This document shows positions 34,832 through 42,819 of a stretch of DNA of 64,000 nucleotides, in pieces (within the stretch, counting starts at the first letter, position 1; each line of letters opens with the position of its first letter). Position numbers and translations under genes: made by a program. The notes beneath the pieces were generated by a model. That model did not search any database. It saw nothing but the letters and a program-made list of their open reading frames with translations, and had not been told where the DNA came from. The DNA comes from Adhaeribacter aquaticus DSM 16391 (GTDB taxonomy: Bacteria; Bacteroidota; Bacteroidia; Cytophagales; Hymenobacteraceae): positions 3,817,901 to 3,881,900 of the forward strand of contig NZ_KI421517.1 of assembly GCF_000473365.1 (NCBI RefSeq), read 5' to 3'.

Positions 34832-35467
34832 ATGTATATCCATAAAACCCAGATTATAACCCAGGGACGACCCTTAATGGAATCTAATAAAGCTTTAATT
34901 ATGATTCACGGTCGGGGAGCTACTGCCGAAAGTATTTTATCCCTGGCAAATAATTTACCTGTAGCAGATTTTTCTCTTTTTGCTCCACAAGCAACTAACC
35001 ATAGTTGGTACCCATATAGTTTTATGGCGCCCGTTGAGCAAAATCAGCCGGCCCTGGAATCGGCCCTGGAAAGAATAGATGAGCTGGTAAAAAGCATACA
35101 GGACCAAGGCATATCGAGCGAAAATATATTCCTGTTGGGTTTTTCGCAGGGTGCTTGTTTAACTTCTGAGTATGCTACCCGCTATGCTCAGAAGTTTGGC
35201 GGACTTTTAATCTTTACTGGTGGTTTGGTTGGACAACAATTAACTATAGACAATTATCAGGGAAATTTTGCCGGAACTCCGGTTTTAATTACTACGGGTG
35301 ATCCGGACCCGCATGTGCCTGTAAGTAGGGTGGAAGAAACCGTAAGTATTATGGAAAATAAAGGGGCGGTAGTAACTAAAAGAATATATAAAAACCGGCC
35401 GCATACAATAACAGGGGAAGAATTAGCGCTAGCTAAAGAAATTTTGATTAAGGCATCTGCTAAATAA
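34832..35467 (+). CDS. alpha/beta hydrolase, phospholipase/carboxylesterase type (MhqD-like)
   Basis: A 211-residue serine hydrolase of the phospholipase/carboxylesterase family. IMIHGRGATAESIL holds the oxyanion loop, LLGFSQGACL the nucleophile Ser (about residue 111), GDPDPHVPVSR the catalytic Asp and NRPHTIT the His. In Bacillus, MhqD esterase is co-expressed with MhqO under quinone stress, and the same pair is adjacent here. The first ATG was kept because homologous proteins usually have about 15 residues before the first strand; an ATG at 34877 is an alternative. Confidence 0.85.
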   Translation: MYIHKTQIITQGRPLMESNKALIMIHGRGATAESILSLANNLPVADFSLFAPQATNHSWYPYSFMAPVEQNQPALESALERIDELVKSIQDQGISSENIFLLGFSQGACLTSEYATRYAQKFGGLLIFTGGLVGQQLTIDNYQGNFAGTPVLITTGDPDPHVPVSRVEETVSIMENKGAVVTKRIYKNRPHTITGEELALAKEILIKASAK

Positions 35468-35486
35468 TTTTTAATCCTCCGGCGGT

Positions 35487-35777
35487 ATGGATTTAGAAAT
35501 CATAGATAATAAGATTAATCATCATTTTGAAACCACAGTAGAAGGTAAAACAGCTTTTATCGATTATAAAAAGCGGCCTAGTGCTTTGGTAATTTTTCAT
35601 ACGGAGGTTCCTAAGGAACTGGAGGGTAGGGGAATTGCAGCTGCTTTAACTAAGCATGTATTAGATTATGCAGCAAGAGAAGAATTGGGAGTAGTACCGT
35701 TCTGTCCTTATATGCTGGCTTACCTGAAACGGCACCCGGAATACCATTATTTGGTAAAAAGTAAAAAAGCAGTATAA
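35487..35777 (+). CDS. small GNAT-type N-acetyltransferase (YjdJ-like)
   Basis: A 96-residue minimal acetyltransferase of the COG2388/YjdJ kind. HTEVPKELEGRGIAAALTKHVLDYA is the acetyl-CoA-binding region (x-G-R-G-I-A), and VVPFCPYMLAYLKRHPEY is the conserved end with its C-P-Y motif. Substrate unknown. It lies 19 bases after the esterase gene and 51 before rpiA. Confidence 0.85.
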   Translation: MDLEIIDNKINHHFETTVEGKTAFIDYKKRPSALVIFHTEVPKELEGRGIAAALTKHVLDYAAREELGVVPFCPYMLAYLKRHPEYHYLVKSKKAV

Positions 35778-35828
35778 AAGCCTAAAGCAATTAAATTATA
35801 CTTATCAGAAAAAAAGAACTCGTTAAGC

Positions 35829-36497
35829 ATGAATCCGAAGAAAATAGCTGGCGAAAAAGCTGTAGAATTTGTAACAGATAATATGGTGGTAGGGTTGGGA
35901 ACTGGTTCTACAGCGTTTTTTGCTATACAGAAACTGGGAGAACGGGTGCAGGAAGGCTTACAGATTAAGGCCATTGCTACTTCCCTGGCTTCCGAAAATT
36001 TAGCCCGGGAGCTGCAAATTCCGCTCACTACTTTTGCTGAAGTTGACTTTCTGGATGTGACTATTGATGGTGCCGATGAAGTTGATGAGAACAATAACCT
36101 AATAAAAGGGGGAGGAGGGGCATTACTTCGCGAAAAAGTTGTGGCTTATCATTCAAAAAAATTTCTGGTTATTGTAGATGAAACTAAACTGGTGGAGAGG
36201 CTGGGTAAGTTTGCATTACCCATAGAGATTGTACCTTTTGGTGCCGACTTAACCCTGAAACAATTACAAAAATTGGGCGGTAATCCTTTAATAAGGCAAG
36301 CAAACGGACAGAAATTTATAACTGATAACGGCAATTTAATTGTTGATTGTCAATTTTATCCCATTGAAAATCCCGCCAAGCTAAACCAGGATCTTCACCT
36401 AATACCGGGGGTGGTAGAGACTGGTATCTTCCTCAACGAAATGGTTCATGCCATCATTTCTGCTTCCGACACCGGTGCAATAACTTTAAGAACTTAA
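35829..36497 (+). CDS. rpiA: ribose-5-phosphate isomerase A
   Basis: A 222-residue enzyme that interconverts ribose 5-phosphate and ribulose 5-phosphate in the pentose phosphate pathway. VGLGTGSTAFFAIQKLGE, DGADEVDENNNLIKGGGGA and LREKVVAYHSK are the diagnostic RpiA segments; the catalytic Glu is in the ALLREKVV helix and Asp81-Asp84 in the DGADEVD loop. Length is standard. It is the last of the plus-strand run from yceI, and the hairpin at 36506-36561 follows. Confidence 0.95.
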   Translation: MNPKKIAGEKAVEFVTDNMVVGLGTGSTAFFAIQKLGERVQEGLQIKAIATSLASENLARELQIPLTTFAEVDFLDVTIDGADEVDENNNLIKGGGGALLREKVVAYHSKKFLVIVDETKLVERLGKFALPIEIVPFGADLTLKQLQKLGGNPLIRQANGQKFITDNGNLIVDCQFYPIENPAKLNQDLHLIPGVVETGIFLNEMVHAIISASDTGAITLRT

Positions 36498-36505
36498 CTT
36501 GGAAA

Positions 36506-36561
36506 AGCAGGCTAATTTCTGGTGAATTACCTTACAGGGTTATTGCTGAAATTAGCCTGCT
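36506..36561. terminator. hairpin between rpiA and wrbA
   Basis: Perfect 14-base arms at 36506-36519 and 36548-36561 with a 28-base loop, placed between two converging genes. Confidence 0.7.
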
Positions 36562-36569
36562 GAAATTAA

Positions 36570-37187
36570 TTATTGGCCACCAGCTAATCCATTCTTTACC
36601 CAATTGGCTACCATTACCGTACGTTTTGCCTGGTGAATGGCAGCTTCCCGGGCATCATTCTGGATGCCTTCCCTATTAACAGTTACACTAGTGCCATAAG
36701 GATTACCACCAGCGCCAAAAATAACCTGATCGGTGTAGCCCGGGGCAGCGATAATAGCTCCCCAGTGGAACATCATGGTATACAGCGAAAGTAAGGTGGC
36801 TTCCTGTCCTCCGTGCGGATTTTGTGCACTGGTCATGGCACTTACTACTTTATTAGCTAATTTACCATTAAACCATAAACCACCGGTAGAGTCCAGAAAT
36901 TCTTTTAGTTGAGCCGCCATGACGCCATAGCGGGTAGGTACACTAAAAATTATACCATCTGCCCATTCCAGGTCAGCCAAAGATACTTCGGGTTCTTCTT
37001 TTACAGCTTCTACGTGGGCTTGCCAGGCCGGATTTTGAGCAATGGCTTCGGGCGGTGCCAGTTCCTTTACTTTAAGAATTTTTACATCTGCTCCTGCCTG
37101 CTGGGCACCTTCGGCTGCCCATTTAGATAATTGGTAATTAGTGCCGGTAGCACTGTAGTAGATAATCGCCAAATTTACGTTTGCCAT
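36570..37187 (-). CDS. wrbA: NAD(P)H:quinone oxidoreductase type IV (WrbA)
   Basis: A 205-residue flavodoxin-like FMN protein that reduces quinones by two electrons. The FMN phosphate loop is YYSATGTNYQLSKWA (residues about 9-23); PTRYGVMAAQLKEFLDSTG and SAQNPHGGQEATLLSLYTMMFHWG are the WrbA signatures around the flavin and NADH sites. Length is normal. It would complement the quinone-related genes at 32.4-35.5 kb functionally, although it is on the opposite strand. It lies 9 bases after the stop of the truncated aldehyde dehydrogenase gene, probably sharing its transcript. Confidence 0.92.
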   Translation of the reverse strand: MANVNLAIIYYSATGTNYQLSKWAAEGAQQAGADVKILKVKELAPPEAIAQNPAWQAHVEAVKEEPEVSLADLEWADGIIFSVPTRYGVMAAQLKEFLDSTGGLWFNGKLANKVVSAMTSAQNPHGGQEATLLSLYTMMFHWGAIIAAPGYTDQVIFGAGGNPYGTSVTVNREGIQNDAREAAIHQAKRTVMVANWVKNGLAGGQ

Positions 37188-37196
37188 AGTTTTATT

Positions 37197-37634
37197 TTAG
37201 TTATGGATAAGAGATATGAATATATTTTTTTGACCAGGTACAGAGGCGTTTGGAATAATACCGTGCATTCGGGTTGGAAACGATGAACCTTCAACTATTA
37301 GGTCATGGGTTTGCTGCACTTCCATGTTTGCTTTTATTACTGTTCTATCAACTTCTTTAACCAGCCAGTCCACGACTTCGGCTTTTCGCTCTTTTAAAAG
37401 GTTGGCTGCTTTAAGTAATATTTCCTGTCGCTCAAGGGTTTTGGTGTTGCGCCAGGAATTAGCGGTACCTTTGGCTACGGCAAATGCCCGGTTTTCGTAT
37501 TCTTTACTGGTGCGGGCAACCGTATTTAAAATAGCATCATCATAAGGGTTTAAGTTATCCGGGGTAAAAGCTTCGCCACCATCGAGCCATTGGCCTTCAA
37601 TAAATTGCTTATTCAGCTCCTGTAATGCCGTCAT
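37197..37634 (-). pseudogene. aldehyde dehydrogenase, N-terminal fragment only
   Basis: The 145 residues match the first part of an NAD(P)-dependent aldehyde dehydrogenase: QFIEGQWLDGG, NPYDDAILNTVARTS, AFAVAKGTANSW, and SFPTRMHGIIPNASVPGQKN. A normal enzyme has about 480-500 residues; here the frame ends in NIFISLIHN just where the cofactor-binding half (with the G-x-x-x-x-G loop and catalytic Glu and Cys) should start. The missing part is not elsewhere in the window. An internal or 3' deletion must have brought wrbA to within 9 bases. It cannot be active as an aldehyde dehydrogenase. Confidence 0.85.
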
Positions 37635-37877
37635 CTGTTAGAGTAGTAGGTGAACCCGTAGTTTTACCGGCCTTTTTATATTTTTGTTTTTATAAGCCTT
37701 TCAAGATCAATTATAATGGATTACAAAATAGCCAGGAGATGCGGAAGAATAGCAGGAAAAGGAGGTAAAGGCTTAAAAGGGTGCTAAACCATATTCAATA
37801 AAAAAATTAATCTTTTTTGGTCAGTAGCTAACTAAAGAATATTTCTTAATTTAATGCCTTACTAAATATTAACGGGG

Positions 37878-38828
37878 ATGCCCTTTCAGGTAAATTTTAA
37901 AGGAGAAAATGTTATTGCCATTGAAGAAAGCCAAACCTTATTGGAGGCGTCGCTGGCAGCAGGAATTCCGCATTACCATGCTTGTGGCGGTAATGGCCAG
38001 TGTTCTACCTGTCGGGTTTTAGTCCTGGAAGGTGCGGAGCAACTTTCGGAACAGAATAGTTGCGAACGGGTAGCCAGGCAAGTAAGAAAGTTTGCTGATG
38101 ATATCCGATTAGCCTGCCAAATAAAAGTAAAAGGAGATGGGCTTATCGTGCAACGGATAGTAAAAGATGAAACCGACCGTTTCTTATTTATCAATAACGA
38201 CGGGGAGGACCTGCATCAGGTAACGGGTATCCGGAAGAAACTGGTGTTATTTTTTATTGATATCCGGAATTTTACTCCTTTTATAGAAAGTAATCTTCCT
38301 TTTGATGTCATTCATATTATGCGCCGGGCCTTTGCTATTTTTAAAAATGCAATAGAACAATACAACGGTAAAATTATAGATACGGCCGGCGATGGTTTAT
38401 ATGCCGTTTTTGGGTTGGAATCAAAAATAAAAACTTCCTTAGATTCGGCTGTACTGGCAGGTCTTAAAATATTAGAGGATATCAAGATCTTCAATAATAC
38501 TTACCTGCGTCCTTATTTTAACCACCAGTTTGAGGTAGGAATTGGGGTGCACGCGGGTAAAGTTATTTATGGCAATGTAGGAATTGGCCTAAATGATAAC
38601 TTAACAGTGATGGGCTACCCGGTAAATATTGCAGCCCGACTTCAGGCTGCTACCAAAGAAGTAAACAACAGCTTTGTCATTTCTGAATATGCTTACCAGT
38701 TACTTAAAAAGCCACCTTATGCAGTAGGAACTGCCCGGCTTACCTTAAAAGGGATAAGTGCCCCATTTGAAGTAAAATTAATAGGTAAACCTTACCAACC
38801 AGTGGTCGCTTTTGCTAAAAATGATTAG
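37878..38828 (+). CDS. ferredoxin-domain class III adenylate/guanylate cyclase
   Basis: A 316-residue two-domain protein. Residues about 1-95 form a plant-type [2Fe-2S] ferredoxin with Cys36, Cys42, Cys45 and Cys80 (C-x5-C-x2-C...C, in ACGGNGQCSTC). Residues about 118-315 form a class III nucleotide cyclase: LFFIDIRNF gives metal ligand Asp128, DTAGDGLYAVFG gives Asp172, and PVNIAARL gives Asn250 and Arg254 for the transition state. All catalytic groups are present, so it probably makes cAMP or cGMP, perhaps under control of the cluster's redox state. It is a single gene with no obvious partner nearby. Confidence 0.88.
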   Translation: MPFQVNFKGENVIAIEESQTLLEASLAAGIPHYHACGGNGQCSTCRVLVLEGAEQLSEQNSCERVARQVRKFADDIRLACQIKVKGDGLIVQRIVKDETDRFLFINNDGEDLHQVTGIRKKLVLFFIDIRNFTPFIESNLPFDVIHIMRRAFAIFKNAIEQYNGKIIDTAGDGLYAVFGLESKIKTSLDSAVLAGLKILEDIKIFNNTYLRPYFNHQFEVGIGVHAGKVIYGNVGIGLNDNLTVMGYPVNIAARLQAATKEVNNSFVISEYAYQLLKKPPYAVGTARLTLKGISAPFEVKLIGKPYQPVVAFAKND

Positions 38829-38861
38829 GTTACTAGTTTAATTTTATATTGGGAAAAAAAG

Positions 38862-40094
38862 TTAAACAACTCCTATGTCCGGCTCTCTAACTTTAAGGGA
38901 TTTTTGAATACCAAAAGTTAAAACAACATTAATTCCGGCCATAAGGCAAAGAACCGCTAAAAACCAGAATATTCCCATGTGCTGAATAAGGAAACCACCA
39001 ATAAAGGGCGTAAATGCCTGGGCGATCAAAGGGGGACGAGCTAGGGTCCCCATTATACTGGCATAAGAACCAGAACCAAAGATATAAAGCGGTAAGGTTC
39101 CGCGTAAAATTGAGCGCATACCATTTCCCAGGCCGTACATTATTATTCCTAAAAAGGCCATTTGGGGAAAAAACAACAACAGTCCTAACCCGGCTAAAAC
39201 TCCTACCGCCGACATAATGGAAGTTTTTACAGGAGATCTTTTAGGCAAAATAACTTCTAAAATTCTGACCCCAACCTGGCTTGGACCTAGCAAAGCTCCT
39301 AAACCAATGGCTACCGCTTTGGGCAGCTTCCTGTCTAATAATATATCTATTAAATGCAAGGAAACAGCTGTCATTAAAACTGCACTAATGGTGAAACTAA
39401 AAAGCAGGAAATAATAGACGGTGGGCCGTTTAGGAGTTGCAGGTGTTGATTCTATACTGAATAAAGTATTGTTTTTTACTTTGCCTGTACGATAAGCAGC
39501 TAGAGTATAATAATGAATAGGAAATATACTGACAAATAAAAGTACGGCGTAAAGTTGGCAGGTGGTGCGCCAGTCGAAATACTCCAGCAGGATAGAAAGA
39601 GCTGGCCAGACCAGGGTAGTGCAAAATCCGGAAATTAAGGTGATTTGGGTGATAGCCTTACTGGCATTTGTGCCATATTTTTTTCCTAAAGAAGCAAATA
39701 ATGTATCGTAGAGGCCCATGGCCATACCAATGCCAATAATAACCCAACCGGTTATAAACAAGGCAATATGGGTTGATAATGATAACACCACTAACCCGGC
39801 ACCAATAACAAAACCACTGTATAAAAGAAAATGATAGTTTTCCTGGGAATTAATTTTTTTTCCAATGGTAGGAGCTAAAAGTCCGGATAGTAGTAATGCC
39901 AGGGATAAGGATCCGTAAACCAGTTCTGGGGACCAGCCTGTTTCCTGCATGATAGGTTTAGCCAGAATGGCTAATAAAAAAAAAGAGCCCCCCCATAAAA
40001 TAATTTGTCCTATGCCCAATAAAATATTACTGAATAAAGCGGGTGCGTTAGGTTTTACTTCTGGGGAGTTCAATATAATTGTTTTAAAAGCCAA
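38862..40094 (-). CDS. major facilitator superfamily transporter
   Basis: A 410-residue membrane protein with about 12 hydrophobic segments, in the two-fold arrangement of MFS carriers. The first half has LLLSGLLAPTIGKKINSQ at the 2-3 loop and WVIIGIGMAMGLYDTLFASLGKKYG in helices 4-5. The second half has LGALLGPSQVGVRILEVIL and GLGNGMRSILRGTLPLYIFG. It resembles uncharacterised oxalate/formate-antiporter-like and YbfB-like transporters; the substrate cannot be told. It converges with the cyclase gene with 33 bases between the stops. Confidence 0.85.
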   Translation of the reverse strand: MAFKTIILNSPEVKPNAPALFSNILLGIGQIILWGGSFFLLAILAKPIMQETGWSPELVYGSLSLALLLSGLLAPTIGKKINSQENYHFLLYSGFVIGAGLVVLSLSTHIALFITGWVIIGIGMAMGLYDTLFASLGKKYGTNASKAITQITLISGFCTTLVWPALSILLEYFDWRTTCQLYAVLLFVSIFPIHYYTLAAYRTGKVKNNTLFSIESTPATPKRPTVYYFLLFSFTISAVLMTAVSLHLIDILLDRKLPKAVAIGLGALLGPSQVGVRILEVILPKRSPVKTSIMSAVGVLAGLGLLLFFPQMAFLGIIMYGLGNGMRSILRGTLPLYIFGSGSYASIMGTLARPPLIAQAFTPFIGGFLIQHMGIFWFLAVLCLMAGINVVLTFGIQKSLKVREPDIGVV

Positions 40095-40212
40095 ATTTCT
40101 TAAAGAAAACTTTAATAAACACAGGGATAATTATATTTTAAGAATAGCTAATTAACGGAGGTGGAAATTTTAAGTATAACAGTAAAGCTATAAAACAACT
40201 AAATAAACAACT

Positions 40213-40590
40213 ATGGGATTTTTTTCAGGATTAATTGGCAATGCAGGGGTAATGCAACCCAACGAAATACAAAAAGAGTACGGCAATTTGCTCGCTCCCA
40301 ATGAACAGATAGAGATAGGCTTTAAGCTTATAAGGGATGTGTTTGTGTTTACCAATAAAAGGCTTATACTAGTTGATAAGCATGGGCTTACTGGCAAACG
40401 AACTGAATACATGTCCATCATGTACAAAAGCATTTCCAGATTTAGCATAGAAACTGCAGGTCATTTTGAATTAGATGCTGAATTAAAAATTTGGCTGTCA
40501 AATGAATTGACCCCAAGTATTGCTAAAAAATTTAATAAGCAGGTGAATGTGTACGATCTGCAGAAAGTACTGGCCCAGCATGTTATGTAA
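40213..40590 (+). CDS. PH domain-containing protein (bPH, YvbH type)
   Basis: A 125-residue protein with the bacterial pleckstrin-homology fold (PF08000). GLIGNAG at the start, LLAPNEQIEIGFKLIRDVFVFTNKRLILVDKHG in the middle and KSISRFSIETAGHFELDAELKIWL follow the family closely. Bacterial PH proteins assemble into rings; their function is mostly unknown. It stands alone between the MFS and GNAT genes. Confidence 0.87.
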   Translation: MGFFSGLIGNAGVMQPNEIQKEYGNLLAPNEQIEIGFKLIRDVFVFTNKRLILVDKHGLTGKRTEYMSIMYKSISRFSIETAGHFELDAELKIWLSNELTPSIAKKFNKQVNVYDLQKVLAQHVM

Positions 40591-40677
40591 ATAAAAAACC
40601 GGTCAAGACTAAATATTTCGATAGCAAAGTGCCAGGCAAATCTTATACTTTGCCAGGTTCCTGCTTAGTTTTGTGCT

Positions 40678-41085
40678 ATGGTAATTAAAAAAATAACACC
40701 TGAAGATACCTGGCCTATCCGGCAGAAAGTAATGTGGCCAGATAAGCCAATTAGTTTTGTTAAGCTGGAAGAAGATAAGAATGGTACGCATTACGGGCTT
40801 TATCAGGATGAGGTGTTGACTTCTGTTGTTTCTGTATTTGAGGTTAATGGAGAAATTCAGTTCCGGAAATTTGCGACCTTGCAGGATAAGCAAAAAAGAG
40901 GGTTTGGCACCTTACTTCTGAATCATGTATTAGCTGAAGCCAGAAGCAGAAAAGCAAAAAAAGTTTGGTGTAATGCCCGGGTCCATAAAAAAGGATATTA
41001 TGAGAAGTTCGGTTTGGCAGATACCCACCAGCGGTTCGCTAAAGCAGGAAAGGAATATACTATTATGGAATTAATTTTAATTTAA
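40678..41085 (+). CDS. GNAT family N-acetyltransferase
   Basis: A 135-residue acetyltransferase. IRQKVMWPDKP at the start, FRKFATLQDKQKRGFGTLLLNHVLAEA (the acetyl-CoA-binding Q-x-x-G-x-G/A loop as QKRGFG) and CNARVHKKGYYEKFGL are typical of ElaA/YjcF-like GNATs. Acceptor unknown. It is followed by the terminator at 41130. Confidence 0.85.
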   Translation: MVIKKITPEDTWPIRQKVMWPDKPISFVKLEEDKNGTHYGLYQDEVLTSVVSVFEVNGEIQFRKFATLQDKQKRGFGTLLLNHVLAEARSRKAKKVWCNARVHKKGYYEKFGLADTHQRFAKAGKEYTIMELILI

Positions 41086-41129
41086 GTAAGATTAGCTTAA
41101 TTAAAGGTATATGAATCTGTTTAACTAAA

Positions 41130-41162
41130 AAAGCCACCGGCTATATTATAACCAGTGGCTTT
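41130..41162. terminator. bidirectional hairpin terminator
   Basis: Arms 41130-41140 and 41152-41162 pair over 11 bases with one mismatch; A- and T-runs flank it. It separates the GNAT gene from the converging PRC-barrel gene. Confidence 0.75.
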
Positions 41163-41183
41163 AGCCTGCTTCAAAGGTTTACT

Positions 41184-41978
41184 TTAAATGCCTAAAGCTC
41201 TTCTTTTTAAAACAGCAAATTCTTCGTTTGTAATAGAACCTCTTTCGCGTAGTTGTTCCAGTCTTTCAATTGTTGCGATAGAATCTTCTACTGATTTAGG
41301 ATTATTATCCTGGTTATCAGTATTAAAAGGCTCATTAGTATCGTAGAAGGTTGAGCTGTTACGGTTAGTGTCATAAGTCCCGGTATCTTCCGGAGCATTA
41401 TAAAACCGATTTTCATTATAATAATCAGATGCGTAAAAATCGTTAGAAAGTGGTTGAGCAGCTGCAGGTCGAGACAAAGGTACCTGGTTGTTGTCTGAGA
41501 AAGTATGATCCGTGTTCCGGTGATCCGCTATATCATAATCAGTTCTATTTTGATCGGAAGTAGGGTGAAGGGTATTATGTTGCGATTTCATAAATAAATC
41601 ACGCACCGAATATTCATAATCCTCCGGAATAGGACCCCCGCCATAAACTGGATAGTTGGAGAGGGAATTGGAATCAATAAAGGAAACAAAGATATTATTC
41701 CTTTTTTTATCCAGGGCAGCTGCTCCAATTGGTATTAACAGGTAAGGATCATACTCAGATTTAAAAAATTTTCTTTCGGCAACCACATATAAATAACGTA
41801 CTTTCATGGCTGTAGGATCAAAAATTAAATCCCGGACAACGCCAAAATATTCTCCGTCTGATCCTACTACACGCCAACCTAAAACATTTGGATTGTCTTT
41901 AGCTATCTCATAATCCTTCATACCACTCAACGGTACAAGCCTATCCGTATCGACATATTTTATATTATCATTTCTCAT
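41184..41978 (-). CDS. PRC-barrel domain protein with C-terminal SHOCT motif
   Basis: A 264-residue soluble protein. Residues about 15-110 form a PRC barrel, as in photosynthetic reaction centre H subunits and RimM (LGWRVVGSDGEYFGVVRDLIFDP...VRYLYVVAERKF). An Asn/Asp/Tyr-rich low-complexity linker of about 110 residues follows. The last 28 residues (IERLEQLRERGSITNEEFAV) are a SHOCT motif. PRC-barrel proteins in Bacteroidota are often linked to osmotic or envelope stress, without a defined reaction. It is downstream of, and probably co-transcribed with, the small membrane protein at 42025-42216. Confidence 0.82.
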   Translation of the reverse strand: MRNDNIKYVDTDRLVPLSGMKDYEIAKDNPNVLGWRVVGSDGEYFGVVRDLIFDPTAMKVRYLYVVAERKFFKSEYDPYLLIPIGAAALDKKRNNIFVSFIDSNSLSNYPVYGGGPIPEDYEYSVRDLFMKSQHNTLHPTSDQNRTDYDIADHRNTDHTFSDNNQVPLSRPAAAQPLSNDFYASDYYNENRFYNAPEDTGTYDTNRNSSTFYDTNEPFNTDNQDNNPKSVEDSIATIERLEQLRERGSITNEEFAVLKRRALGI

Positions 41979-42024
41979 AGCTTTATTCCTTTAGTTTTTT
42001 CAATCTATTTTTCCTATTGTCTCT

Positions 42025-42216
42025 TTAAGCAGCCCAGGAGTGCTCCTTATCAGTTATAATAAATCCGGTTCCCGGAGTTTCCTGAATGGTTTCGGAAGAA
42101 TCTCTTTTATAAGCAAACTCATAAACAGCATACGCCACTAAAGCCAAAAAAATCAGGATAAGAATCCAGGCCCAACCTGAGTTACTTTTTTTCTTTACAA
42201 TTTTTATTTCTGCCAT
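42025..42216 (-). CDS. small single-pass membrane protein, unknown function
   Basis: A 63-residue protein: a basic N-terminus (MAEIKIVKKK), one membrane helix (GWAWILILIFLALVAYAVYEF) and a short acidic tail. The ATG at 42216 was chosen over an upstream one at 42276, whose extra 20 residues have no feature of interest. Similar short proteins often sit beside PRC-barrel genes in this phylum. It lies 46 bases before the PRC-barrel gene. Confidence 0.6.
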   Translation of the reverse strand: MAEIKIVKKKSNSGWAWILILIFLALVAYAVYEFAYKRDSSETIQETPGTGFIITDKEHSWAA

Positions 42217-42819
42217 CTTTTTTAATTTTTGATTACTAAAACCTTTATTAGTACTATTTCCAGGTTCCAATGCCAAGGTTTTGTATTTCTACTATTTATA
42301 AACCTCTATTTGAAGAATCTTATCCAATTATTTTACTTTATAATTTTTCAAATTCTAGTAAAACCTGGTTGTACTACTTGTCAATATTGTAATACGCTGA
42401 ATTTCAATAGTAGTTAAAAGGTGTAATTTGTTTTAAACAAAAAATGATTTAGTAATAAAGTGAGTTTTAATAATCCTGATGATAGGAATGGATCCAGAAT
42501 ACTTGAGTTATTAATTGGCAGTAGTAACTAATTGCCAAAGCCTTTGGCTACCTGAAAAATAACAGAACTAAAAACTAATGCTGTACCTGGTTCCAAATAA
42601 TTAATTCCTATAAGAAGTTAAGTAGTAAAAGATCAGAAGAATAGTAACTAGTAAATTTTATTAGGTTAATATTATTTAAAATTTTAAATAAGGCTTGGTA
42701 ATGTGTGTAACAGAAAATTAACCTCTATATTTTAAATAGTTTTGTTATGAAAAAAGACTAAATTGTTTTGTTCAGATTTTGCCGATCTGAAGTTTTACCG
42801 CCACTCATATTCCACCACC
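42217..42819. other. AT-rich intergenic region, no gene seen
   Basis: About 600 bases between divergent genes. It holds a perfect 15-base inverted repeat TTTGTTTTAAACAAA (42427-42441) and an exact TAnnTTTG box at 42737-42744. No reading frame of note. Confidence 0.5.
42737..42744 (+). promoter_or_regulatory. possible -7 promoter box of the Tat-exported GH-like gene
   Basis: TAGTTTTG matches TAnnTTTG and lies 75 bases before the ATG at 42820. A -33 element at the right spacing was not found. Confidence 0.35.

Noticed and set aside
40649..40673. TTTG and TAGTTTTG before the GNAT gene at 40678
   Set aside because: The spacing is only 13 bases and the -7 box ends four bases before the start codon, so the transcript would begin inside the gene.
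42427..42441. 15-base inverted repeat TTTGTTTTAAACAAA as an operator
   Set aside because: A/T-only arms in a very AT-rich gap, over 200 bases from either start codon; chance is likely.
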